Assembly (NCBI RefSeq): GCF_000376425.1
Contig: NZ_AQWL01000003.1
Span: forward strand, 233,215-297,214
Length of the DNA stretch: 64,000 nt
Direction of reading: 5' to 3'
Origin: Thiobacillus denitrificans DSM 12475
GTDB taxonomy: Bacteria > Pseudomonadota > Gammaproteobacteria > Burkholderiales > Thiobacillaceae
The position numbers and the translations under genes are program-made. The notes below the pieces were generated by a model. That model did no database searches. It was not told the DNA's origin and saw nothing but the letters and a program-made list of their open reading frames with translations. This document shows, piece after piece, positions 23,335 through 30,789 of this stretch (position 1 is its first letter; each line of letters begins with the position of its first letter).

Positions 23335-23466
23335 GATTAAACAAATCGGGGCATGACCCTAGAGACAATACGTAATATCGCGGTATCACGGCTGTCACAA
23401 TGAAAAACCCGAACACCCGCTCAATTGCCCCCATTTCGCAACATCCGTTTCCTTGTATCGTTTAAC

Positions 23467-23510
23467 GTGTCACCTGAAACACTCTGCGTCAGATTTGTCA
23501 CATTACGCAG
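23467..23510. promoter_or_regulatory. Inverted repeats, candidate enhancer (UAS) for the sigma-54 promoter
   Basis: Two adjacent dyads lie 130-190 bp upstream of the -24/-12 element: GTGT-N8-ACAC (23467-23482) and CTGCGT-N15-ACGCAG (23484-23510). Position and dyad form fit NtrC/XylR-type activator sites. The arms are short, so chance cannot be excluded. Confidence 0.45.
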
Positions 23511-23870
23511 CATAGAAAGCCCTGAATACGCCGCCCATATTAGAATCCGCCTATTTTCTGCCGGTACATTCCTGTCAGCAGGCAACACTCAGCCTTGCCG
23601 TCCGCACAACTGCATCTGGGAGGGCATCGACCCCGACATGCGAAATTTCTCAAGGGTTCAAGTAAAGGATGGAAGCGCTTGTATCTGCAGCACTCGCTAC
23701 CCATCGTCAATCGCAGGTGGAGCGGGCAGAGGCATCGAACAAATGAAACACACGTCTTTCATCGTTGCACTATGCCGCTTATGCCCAAGCCTGCATTCGG
23801 GAGGGGCAACCCGGAAGCGGACCACCCTTCAATTCCCGAGTCGATAACAACTCAGTTTCAGGAGAATCCA

Positions 23871-24353
23871 ATGACCGACCCACTCTTGAATTTCGATGGC
23901 AAAGTCGTCCTGATCACTGGTGGCAGCACAGGCATTGGCCGGCCCACGGCGCTCGCTTTCGCCACACGCGGCGCGAAGGTCGTCGTGGGGACGTGAGCGA
24001 CGCCGGTGGCGAGACGATCGAACTGATAAAGGCCGCTGGCGACGCAGGCTTGTTCATTCAAATGAACGTCGCAGATTCGTCGGACGTGCGCGCTCGTCGA
24101 GAAAACCGTCGCTGCCTTTGGCGGCTTGCATTGCGCCTTCAACAATGCTCTGGCTCCGGGCCTCGTGGAAACACCGATGACAAGGCGCTGGCTGGATGAT
24201 CCCGTCATGCGAGGCGCCGTATTGAGCGGGCCGCTGATGGGAAGGGCCGCGGCGCCCGAGGAAATCGCCGGCACAGTACTTTATCTGTGTTCTCCCATGA
24301 CGACGTTCGCAACCGGAACCTTCATTATCGATGGCGGCCAGACCGCGCATTGA
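23871..24353 (+). pseudogene. Short-chain dehydrogenase/reductase, frameshifted with internal deletion
   Basis: GGAG and ATG start an SDR: DGKVVLITGGSTGIGRPTALAF is the NAD(P)-binding TGxxxGIG segment. A one-base loss near 23992 causes a stop, the next frame continues with SDAGGETIELIKAAGD and IQMNVADSSDV, and a two-base loss near 24090 shifts again. At about 24149 HCAFNNA is joined straight to LAPGLVETPMTRRW, so roughly 100 codons, including the catalytic Ser and YxxxK, are missing. The C-terminus (VLYLCSPMTTFATGTFIIDGG) is recognisable. The product cannot be an active enzyme. Confidence 0.88.
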
Positions 24354-24555
24354 GTGGCCCGATGCAGATGCCGTCCGGCCTGAGCGCCAACAATCGATCA
24401 AACCGGAGCCGCTGCGCGACCCGGCTTGTTCAGACGTGCGCGCCTGAGCGCGAACTCGCCACCGACTGTCGAGGCACGGGCGAAGCGACGGCGCGAAACC
24501 GTCATTTCTTGTTGGATATACTTTGCGTTACGGGTTTTTGGAGTGTCACCGGATC
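24354..24555. other. Intergenic region, no gene seen
   Basis: These 202 bp separate the SDR remnant from the cytochrome b561 gene. No homologous frame or clear regulatory element was found. Confidence 0.5.
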
Positions 24556-25184
24556 ATGGCGAAGAAATCGCTTTCAAGCATGGCGCCGGCAAGCGCAGTA
24601 CAGACAAACGACGGGCAATGGCGGTCGTGGACGAATAGCAGCGAACGCTACGGATCGGTCGCCCAGGCCTTGCACTGGAGCATTGCCCTTCGTTCCTGGT
24701 CTGCTACGTGGCGGTCTACTACCGGCACTGGTTTACACTGCCGAAAACACCCACCAACTGGCTCGCCCTGCAAACGCATCTGGTCGCGGGCGTTGCCGTC
24801 GCCGCGCTGGTCGTGGCGCGCGTGTTCTGGTTCTTCCACAGCATCCAGCCGGACGACCCGCCCGGCACCCGTTTCGAGCACCTCGCATCGCACGGGATGC
24901 ATCGCGCGCTGTACCTGTTCATGATCGTCATGCCCATCAGCGGCTATCTGGGATGCGGGGTTGCGATCGAGTTCATGGGGCTGGGCGACATTCCGAGCTT
25001 CAAGGACACCGGACTCTTCAAGTCGCTCGGCGTGGCCTGGGAAACATTCGAAAAACCGGTCGACTTTGTGCACAAGAATTCCGGCGCGTATCTGGTCTGG
25101 GTTCTGGTTCTGCTCCATGCCGGCGCCGCCCTCTTCCATCATTACGTCAAGCGAGACGACGTGCTGCGCCGCATGCTGCCTTGA
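24556..25184 (+). pseudogene. Cytochrome b561 family protein with a single-base frameshift
   Basis: The first frame gives MAKKSLSSMAPAS, then SERYGSVAQALHWSIAL, the start and first helix of cytochrome b561. After codon 45 one base is missing (about 24690), and the next frame continues FLVCYVAVYYRHWFTLPKTP to the stop at 25184. The rest is complete: haem-ligand His residues occur in ALHW, LQTHLVAG, SHGMHRALY and LLHAGAALFHHYVKRD, in four membrane helices. Apart from the one base, the gene looks intact, so a recent mutation or a sequence error is equally possible. The protein would move electrons from quinol to a periplasmic acceptor. Confidence 0.85.
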
Positions 25185-25263
25185 GCCCGGGTACCGGGCA
25201 TTTTCATCCGCTCTGCGGCCGCCACGGGCAGCATCCGTGAAGCAGGACGCTGCCATCTGCGAC

Positions 25264-25320
25264 GTGGGGACGACCTCACACGCTCACTTCGACCATGGGA
25301 CGGCCCAGCTGCAAAAGGAG
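25264..25320 (+). ncRNA. Guanidine-II (mini-ykkC) riboswitch
   Basis: Two small hairpins with the invariant ACGR loop stand in tandem: GTGGGG-ACGA-CCTCAC (25264-25279) and TGGG-ACGG-CCCA (25296-25307), separated by 16 nt. The second ends seven nt before AAAGGAG (25314-25320), the ribosome site of the SMR gene. This is the known layout of guanidine-II riboswitches, where guanidinium binding to both loops frees the ribosome site and turns on translation of the exporter downstream. Confidence 0.93.
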
Positions 25321-25329
25321 ATTCGTTAA

Positions 25330-25650
25330 ATGAACTGGGTAATTTTGTTTGTCGCAGGACTGCTCGAGATCGGCTGGGCAATCGGCTTGAAATACACCGA
25401 CGGTTTTACGCGTTTCTGGCCAACCCTTGGAACCGTGGCGGCAATGGTGGCGAGCCTGGCCTTGCTCGGCATCGCGATGCGTTCGCTGCCGGTTGGCACG
25501 GCGTATGCCGTCTGGGTTGGCGTGGGTGCTGTCGGCACGGCCTTGCTCGGCATCGTGCTGCTTGGCGAAGCGGTGAACGCGGCGCGAATTTTCAGCCTTG
25601 GGCTGATCGTGGCCGGCATTGTCGGGTTGAAGCTGGCAACGCCTGCCTGA
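25330..25650 (+). CDS. gdx: SMR-family guanidinium exporter (Gdx/SugE)
   Basis: It encodes a 106-residue protein with four membrane helices. [17 protein letters not shown] in helix 1 holds the proton/substrate-coupling Glu13, and the Trp and Lys nearby are characteristic of the Gdx (SugE) clade rather than Emr[21 protein letters not shown] is helix 3 of the SMR fold. It exports guanidinium in exchange for protons. The guanidine-II riboswitch directly upstream independently supports this assignment. Confidence 0.95.
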   Translation: MNWVILFVAGLLEIGWAIGLKYTDGFTRFWPTLGTVAAMVASLALLGIAMRSLPVGTAYAVWVGVGAVGTALLGIVLLGEAVNAARIFSLGLIVAGIVGLKLATPA

Positions 25651-25795
25651 CCGTGCGAGGCTGCCCCGGGGCCGCGGCTCGATTTGCGCAGATGCGCGCT
25701 TGCCTGCGGAGTGACTATAGTGGTTGGGAGGGTGCTGGCCCGCCGCCTCGGGCGGGCGGCGGTCCGGCGGCGTCTTTTTCAACCCGGGAGGTTTC

Positions 25796-26176
25796 ATGAA
25801 CAATGCAATCACGCTGCTCGCACGGATTCTTCTCGCACACATTTTCCTCATCTCCGGGCTAGGCAAACTCGGCGCCGGCTACATCGGAACGCAGGGCTAT
25901 ATGGAGGCCATGGGACTGCCCGGCATGCTGCTGCCGCTGGTCATCGCACTGGAAATCGGCGGCGGCCTGGCGTTGATCGCAGGCTTTCTCACGCGCTGGG
26001 CTGCGCTTGCGCTGGCAGCGTTCAGCATTGTTTCAGCCCTGCTCTTCCACGCCAACTTCGGTGACCAGACCCAGACGATCATGTTCATGAAGAACCTTGC
26101 CATGGGAGGCGGTCTGCTGATGCTCTACGTCCACGGTGCCGGCGCATTCAGCGTGGATGCGAAACGCGGCGGGTGA
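25796..26176 (+). CDS. DoxX family membrane protein
   Basis: The 126-residue protein has four predicted helices. ARILLAHIFLISGLGKLG at the start and ALEIGGGLALIAGFLTRWAALAL are typical DoxX/YphA-type motifs. GGGAGG lies just before the ATG at 25796. The function is uncertain; relatives take part in thiosulfate:quinone oxidation or redox homeostasis. Its stop overlaps the possible GTG start of the DUF488 gene, so the two are probably co-expressed. Confidence 0.85.
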   Translation: MNNAITLLARILLAHIFLISGLGKLGAGYIGTQGYMEAMGLPGMLLPLVIALEIGGGLALIAGFLTRWAALALAAFSIVSALLFHANFGDQTQTIMFMKNLAMGGGLLMLYVHGAGAFSVDAKRGG

Positions 26177-26181
26177 CGCGG

Positions 26182-26535
26182 ATGGACCTTCGCGTCAAGC
26201 GTGTCTATGCATCCCCGTCGCCGGAGGACGGCGCGAGGGTTCTGGTCGACCGCCTGTGGCCGCGCGGCCTCAGCCGCGAAAAGGCCCGCGTCGATCTATG
26301 GCTGAAGGAGCTTGCGCCCAGCACCGAGCTGCGCAAGTGGTTCAATCACGAACCTGCAAAGTGGGACGAATTCAGGCAGCGCTACCGGCAGGAGCTGCGC
26401 CAGCAGCCGGCGGCGCTGGCGCAGCTGGCCGAACTGGCCGGCACGCGCCCCGTGACATTGCTGTTCGGCGCAAAGGAAGAGCGCTTCAACGACGCGGTGG
26501 CCCTGAAAGCCATCGTTCTTGCCCGTGGCCGCTAG
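26182..26535 (+). CDS. DUF488 family protein
   Basis: The 117-residue protein carries the DUF488 signature VLVDRLWPRGLSREKARVDLWLKELAPSTELRKWF, followed by WDEFRQRYRQEL and VTLLFGAKEERFNDAVAL. These small proteins are widespread and of unknown biochemical role. I chose the ATG at 26182; an upstream GTG at 26173 overlaps the DoxX stop (GTGA) and could be used instead. Confidence 0.88.
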   Translation: MDLRVKRVYASPSPEDGARVLVDRLWPRGLSREKARVDLWLKELAPSTELRKWFNHEPAKWDEFRQRYRQELRQQPAALAQLAELAGTRPVTLLFGAKEERFNDAVALKAIVLARGR

Positions 26536-26661
26536 CGCAATCCGTCATCCCCGCGCCCGGAACGCTCCGCGCCTTGGGCGGTCAATGGGGTCATCCAATT
26601 TATCAAATTACAGATCGAGCATGGCGGCACGCAGGCCGGCACTCGCCTCAGGCATCGGACC

Positions 26662-27223
26662 ATGAAAAATCCCGTTTACCTCGCCAGCCTTGGCGCCGCC
26701 GTTTTGCTGGCGGCATGCTCCACCCCCCCCCCGGCCTCCGCTTCCAACGGTTCAGGCTGTCGACCTGGAGCGCTATTACGGCACCTGGTACGAGATTGCG
26801 CGCCTGCCCAACAGCTTTCAGGCGATGTGCGCATCGGATACCCAGGCGCTGTACCGTCCGAAAGGAAAAGAGGTGGCAGTGGTGAATCGCTGCCGCACGG
26901 CAGACAGCACGATCAAGCAGGCCGACGGAATCGCCAGGGTCGTGGCGGGCAGCCATGGCACCAAGCTGCGGGTCAGTTTCTTCCGTCCCTTCTATGGCGA
27001 CTACTGGATCCTGGCGCTCGATCCGGGCTACCGCTGGGTGCTGGTCGGCGAACCCGGCCGAAAATACGCATGGATATTGTCGAGGCAGCCGAAGCTCGAC
27101 GAGGCGACGCTGGAAGCCTTGTTGAATCGGGCCGCAGCGCTTGGGTTCGATCGGCAGGCGTTCCTGAGAACCCCGCACACCGGAGGTGCATTGACGCCTA
27201 TGGCGCCAGCCAGCGGGGAATGA
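26662..27223 (+). pseudogene. blc: Outer-membrane lipocalin (Blc-like lipoprotein), frameshift in a C10 tract
   Basis: The first frame encodes a lipoprotein signal MKNPVYLASLGAAVLLAACS with a good lipobox (LAAC). The frame then enters ten consecutive C (26723-26732). The mature lipocalin continues in another frame: VDLERYYGTWYEIARLPNSF (the GxW lipocalin signature), FFRPFYGDYWILALDPGYRWVLVGEP and YAWILSRQP, ending at 27223. With one C more or fewer the gene would be about 187 residues and intact. It may be switched off here by slipped-strand mispairing, or the run may be misread. Blc proteins bind lysophospholipids or fatty acids at the outer membrane. Confidence 0.85.
26723..26732. repeat. 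Homopolymeric C10 tract in the lipocalin gene
   Basis: Ten consecutive C bases follow the lipobox Cys codon region. Tracts of this length are prone to slippage and are a classic substrate for phase variation. It places signal peptide and mature protein out of frame in this copy. Confidence 0.85.
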
Positions 27224-27403
27224 GGCATCGACGGAAAAGAGAACAGGCGCGACATCCCATCGTCAAACCCTCCGTCATGCTGCGCGCCGTTCAGGCCGAC
27301 ACCGCCGCGCCCCCGCTGGATGCCATCGCCGAGCATGGCAGGGAAAGCCGGCCGGACCTTGTTCCGCTTCTTCTGCAACCCACAAAGTGCTTTTCGCCGA
27401 CGC

Positions 27404-28018
27404 ATGGACCTGGTTTTAATTCATGGAATGGGCAGAACCCCCCTCTCGATGGCGCGGCTGCGCCGGCGATTACGGCGCGCCGGCCACAATCCCTTGCTGT
27501 TTGGCTACGTTCCCGCATTTGAAACCCTGCAGGGGACGGTCGCGCGCCTGGTGAAGCTGATCGATCGCCGGGTCGACAGCGGGAACTACGCGCTGGTGGG
27601 GCATTCGCTGGGGACGGTGATCATCCGGACAGTGCTCGGCCAGCTGGAAAACCGGGCGCCATCCGCCTGTTTTTTCCTGGCGCCACCGCTGGTTGCCTGC
27701 AGGGCCGCCCGGTTTTTTTCCCGCTTCCGTCTCTATCGATGGCTGACGGGCGAAATGGGCCAGCTGCTGGCGCTCGAATCGTTCATGCAGCAATTGCCGA
27801 TGCCGTCGGTGCCGACCCGGATCTATGCGGGCGTCGGCTGCCCGCGCGCGCCCTGGCTGCCGTTCGGCATGGAAGCCAGCGACTGCATTCTCGGCGTGTC
27901 CGAAGCCACCGGCAGCTTCGAGACGGAATCGGTCAAGGTGCCTTCCACCCACACCTTCATCATGAACTCGAAGCAGGTTTTCGACGACATGGTTGATTTC
28001 CTGAAACCGCTGGCCTGA
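27404..28018 (+). CDS. Alpha/beta-hydrolase fold protein
   Basis: The 204-residue protein begins MDLVLIHGMGRTPLSM, with the oxyanion HG motif. The nucleophile elbow is GHSLGT (about residues 66-71) and the catalytic His is probably in STHTFIMNS near the C-terminus; the acid may be the Asp of EASDCILG. It resembles short PGAP1/lipase-like hydrolases. The frame is open upstream to 27320, but homology begins at the ATG at 27404. No signal peptide is seen, so it is likely cytosolic. The substrate is unknown. Confidence 0.8.
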   Translation: MDLVLIHGMGRTPLSMARLRRRLRRAGHNPLLFGYVPAFETLQGTVARLVKLIDRRVDSGNYALVGHSLGTVIIRTVLGQLENRAPSACFFLAPPLVACRAARFFSRFRLYRWLTGEMGQLLALESFMQQLPMPSVPTRIYAGVGCPRAPWLPFGMEASDCILGVSEATGSFETESVKVPSTHTFIMNSKQVFDDMVDFLKPLA

Positions 28019-28043
28019 CCGCACACTCGCATGGGAGAACACC

Positions 28044-28442
28044 ATGGAACCACGCATCAGTCTCATCACCCTCGGCGTGGCCGATCTCGAGCGCGCCACC
28101 CGCTTCTACCAGGAGTGTCTTGGCCTGCCACGGCTGGAGACGCCGCCGTCGGTGACGTTCTTCGAACTCGGGAAAACCTGGCTTGCGCTCTGGTCACGGG
28201 AAAGCCTGGCCGCCGATGCCGGCCTCGCAGCGGAAGGCTCGGGTTTTCGCGGCTTCGCGCTGGCGCATAACGTTCGCTCGCCGGCGGAAGTGGATGCGCT
28301 GCTTGCCCGGGTTGCCGCCTGCGGCGGCACCGTCACCCGGCCCGGACAGCCGACGGACTGGGGAGGCTACTCCGGCTATTTCACCGACCCGGATGGATTT
28401 GTCTGGGAGATTGCGCATAATCCAGACTATCCGCATGTCTGA
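28044..28442 (+). CDS. VOC (glyoxalase/bleomycin-resistance-like) protein
   Basis: The 132-residue protein has a full VOC fold: ISLITLGVADLERATRFYQECLGLP at the start and GYSGYFTDPDGFVWEIAHNPD at the end, with the metal-binding Glu in WEIAHN. GGGAGA lies before the ATG. This subgroup is common in proteobacteria and has no assigned reaction. Confidence 0.87.
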   Translation: MEPRISLITLGVADLERATRFYQECLGLPRLETPPSVTFFELGKTWLALWSRESLAADAGLAAEGSGFRGFALAHNVRSPAEVDALLARVAACGGTVTRPGQPTDWGGYSGYFTDPDGFVWEIAHNPDYPHV

Positions 28443-28479
28443 ATGACCTGGCGTCTCAACCGCATAAGGAGCCCTATCC

Positions 28480-28824
28480 ATGATCCACTTGCCCGATTCA
28501 TTACATGCCTGGGGAACACCCGGGTTCGAGGCTGTTCTCAAGCAGGAAATCGAACAGCTGGATGCCGTGCAACTGCCGCTGCAACAGGGCCTGGCCATCA
28601 GCAGCCACGTCACGGAGCGGCCTTTCCAGGCGATGCCGATCAGCATGCGCGAAGAATCCGGCCTGATTCGCGTCAAGGCGGGGATTTTTTATACGGGAGT
28701 GATTGCCGGCTGCAGTTGCGCGGACGATCCCACGCCCATCGACGAACAGACAGAATACTGCGTGGTGCAGTTCGATATCGATCCGGCGACGGCCAGCGCC
28801 ACGGTGGTACTGCTGGATGAATAA
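28480..28824 (+). CDS. Small conserved-type hypothetical protein
   Basis: The 114-residue product starts at an ATG with AAGGAG nine bases upstream and has sensible codon use, so I take it as real. I do not recognise the family. It is acidic at its C-terminus and has a possible two-Cys site (GCSCADDPTPIDEQTEYC). No signal peptide or membrane helix is seen. It ends the plus-strand accessory block and converges with the mlaF-like gene. Confidence 0.6.
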   Translation: MIHLPDSLHAWGTPGFEAVLKQEIEQLDAVQLPLQQGLAISSHVTERPFQAMPISMREESGLIRVKAGIFYTGVIAGCSCADDPTPIDEQTEYCVVQFDIDPATASATVVLLDE

Positions 28825-28835
28825 GCGGTGCAGCG

Positions 28836-28847
28836 GCGGCTAGCCGC
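28836..28847. terminator. GC-rich palindrome between convergent genes
   Basis: GCGGC-TA-GCCGC forms a compact hairpin in the 55-bp gap between the convergent genes ending at 28824 and 28880. No T-run follows on either strand, so it is at best a weak bidirectional terminator. Confidence 0.35.
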
Positions 28848-28879
28848 AGACAGCGGGGGCTGGACGCGATGGCGCCGCG

Positions 28880-29710
28880 CTAGGGCGCGGCAGGCCTGAT
28901 TTCCAGCTCTTCCGGATACGGCCGGCTCGGGTACTGGAAGGCAACCGGTCCGTCGGGTTTCGCATGCACGAACTGGTACACGAAGGGGTCGATGGAACCG
29001 GCCATCTCGGCGGCGTTGCCCTCGGCCACCACCACGCCGTCGTGGATGAAATAGACGTAGTCGGCGACCTTCAGCGATTCCGAAACATCGTAGGTCACCA
29101 CGACCGACGTCAGCCCGAGCGCATCGTTGAGGCGCCGGATCAGGTTGGCGATGGTGTTGAGCGAGATCGGGTCGAGGCCGGCGAAGGGCTCGTCGTACAT
29201 GATCAGCATGGGATCGAGCGCGATCGCCCGTGCCAGCGCCACACGGCGCTCCATGCCGCCCGACAGTTCGCCGGTGCGCAGGGCATGGGCGCCGCGCAGG
29301 CCGACGGCATGCAGCTTCATCAGGACAAGATCGTGGATCGCCTCTTCCGGCAGGTCGGTGTGTTCGCGCATCGGATAGGCGATGTTGTCGAACACCGACA
29401 GGTCGCTGAACAGCCCGCTGACCTGGAACATCATCCCCATCTTGCGCCGCATCGCGTAGAGGTCGGCATTGTTCAGTTCGTGCACCATCTGGCCGTCGAA
29501 TGCCACGCTGCCGCGCGACGGCCTGAGCTGGCCGCCCACGTGGCGCAGCAGCGTGGTCTTGCCGCAGCCGCTGACGCCGAGGATGGCGACGACCTTGCCG
29601 CGCGGGATAGCGAGATTGATCCCCTTCAACACCCGATTGTTTTCATACGAGAAATGCAGGTCGCGGATCTCGACCAGCGTGTCCGTGTTGTTCTCTTGCA
29701 GGGGCGGCAT
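28880..29710 (-). CDS. MlaF-like phospholipid ABC ATPase, orphan, with Tyr at the switch position
   Basis: The 276-residue cytosolic ATPase is of the MlaF/Ttg2A type: Walker A GVSGCGKTT (45-53), MFQVSGLFSDLSVFDNIAYP after the Q-loop, signature LSGGM (149-153), Walker B MLIMYDEPFAGLDPIS, and the MlaF-type tail. The switch His, expected in VTHDV, is Tyr207 (VVVTYDVSES, codon TAC). MlaF normally works with MlaE, MlaD, MlaC and MlaB, but none is adjacent. It starts two bases after the sucB stop, so it rides on the sdh-gltA-suc operon. The true start is the ATG at 29708-29710; the open frame upstream overlaps sucB. Confidence 0.85.
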   Translation of the reverse strand: MPPLQENNTDTLVEIRDLHFSYENNRVLKGINLAIPRGKVVAILGVSGCGKTTLLRHVGGQLRPSRGSVAFDGQMVHELNNADLYAMRRKMGMMFQVSGLFSDLSVFDNIAYPMREHTDLPEEAIHDLVLMKLHAVGLRGAHALRTGELSGGMERRVALARAIALDPMLIMYDEPFAGLDPISLNTIANLIRRLNDALGLTSVVVTYDVSESLKVADYVYFIHDGVVVAEGNAAEMAGSIDPFVYQFVHAKPDGPVAFQYPSRPYPEELEIRPAAP

Positions 29711-29712
29711 GG

Positions 29713-30789
29713 TCAGATTTCGCTCAACAGTGCTTCCGGCGCTTCCAGCGCGGCCTTCACCGCCACCAGGAACTGCACCGCGTCGCGGCCGTCGATCAGC
29801 CGGTGATCGTAGGTCAGCGCCAGATACATCATCGGGCGGATCACCACCTGGCCGCTCTCGGCGACCGGGCGTTCCTGGATGGTGTGCATGCCGAGGATGG
29901 CCGACTGCGGCGGATTGAGGATGGGCGTCGACAGCAGCGAACCGAACACGCCGCCGTTGGTGATGGAAAAGGTGCCGCCCGACAGCTCTTCGAGGGTAAG
30001 CCTGGACTCGCGCGCGCGGCGGGCGAAGTCGGCGATCGCGGCCTCGATCGCGGCCGGCGACAGCGTCTGCGCGCGGCGCAGGATCGGCACCACCAGCCCA
30101 CGCGGGCTGGAAATGGCGATGCCGATGTCGACGTCGCCATGCCACACGATGTCATTGCCGTCGATGGCGGCGTTGACGAGCGGGAACTGCTCGAGCGCGC
30201 GACATACCGCACGCACGAAGAACGACATGTAGCCGAGCTTGACGCCGTGTTTCACTTCGAACTCGGCCTTGAAGCGCTGGCGCAGTTCGTTCACCGGCTG
30301 CATGTTCACCTCGTTGAAGGTGGTGAGCATGGCGGCGGTATGCTGCGCCGCGACCAGGCGCTCAGCGACGCGCAGGCGCAGACGCGACAGCGGTTCGCGG
30401 CGGCTTTCGCCTGGCGCGGAGGACGCCGCTGCCGGGGCGGCAGGCAGCGGCGTGCTGGGGGGCTGCACCGGGCTTGCAGCGGGTGCCGGCACGACGGTTG
30501 CCGGCGCGGCTGGCGCAGGCTTCGCAGCGGCAACGCCGGCCCCACCGTTCTCGCCGGTCTCGATCACCGCCACCACCTCGTCGGCCTTCACTACCGCGCC
30601 CTCCTCCCGGCGCAGTTCGAGCAGCGTGCCTGACACCGGCGCGGGGATTTCCAGAATCACCTTGTCGGTTTCCAGATCGACCAGGGTTTCGTCGCGCGCC
30701 ACCATCTCGCCCACCTGTTTGCGCCACGGCAGCAGGGTGCCGCTGGCGACCGAATCGGACAGGGTCGGCACACGCACGTCAATTTTCAT
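29713..30789 (-). CDS. sucB: 2-oxoglutarate dehydrogenase E2 (dihydrolipoyl succinyltransferase) lacking the peripheral-subunit-binding domain
   Basis: E2 transfers the succinyl group to CoA. The product has 358 residues against the usual 400-430. Residues 1-77 are the lipoyl domain with the lipoylated Lys in [10 protein letters not shown]. An Ala/Pro linker (about 80-125) leads straight to the catalytic domain ([14 protein letters not shown], then [13 protein letters not shown]), with the active-site DHRLIDG near the C-terminus. The roughly 35-residue peripheral-subunit-binding domain that normally docks E3 or E1 is absent. No lpd gene follows. It overlaps sucA by 11 bp. Confidence 0.93.
   Translation of the reverse strand: MKIDVRVPTLSDSVASGTLLPWRKQVGEMVARDETLVDLETDKVILEIPAPVSGTLLELRREEGAVVKADEVVAVIETGENGGAGVAAAKPAPAAPATVVPAPAASPVQPPSTPLPAAPAAASSAPGESRREPLSRLRLRVAERLVAAQHTAAMLTTFNEVNMQPVNELRQRFKAEFEVKHGVKLGYMSFFVRAVCRALEQFPLVNAAIDGNDIVWHGDVDIGIAISSPRGLVVPILRRAQTLSPAAIEAAIADFARRARESRLTLEELSGGTFSITNGGVFGSLLSTPILNPPQSAILGMHTIQERPVAESGQVVIRPMMYLALTYDHRLIDGRDAVQFLVAVKAALEAPEALLSEI

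Noticed and set aside
23425-23847. 140-residue plus-strand frame upstream of the SDR remnant
   Set aside because: No homology; it overlaps the regulatory region of the oxygenase operon.
28880-30145. 421-residue version of the MlaF-like ATPase
   Set aside because: The extra N-terminus overlaps sucB out of frame and has no homology; the ATG at 29710 gives a normal length.
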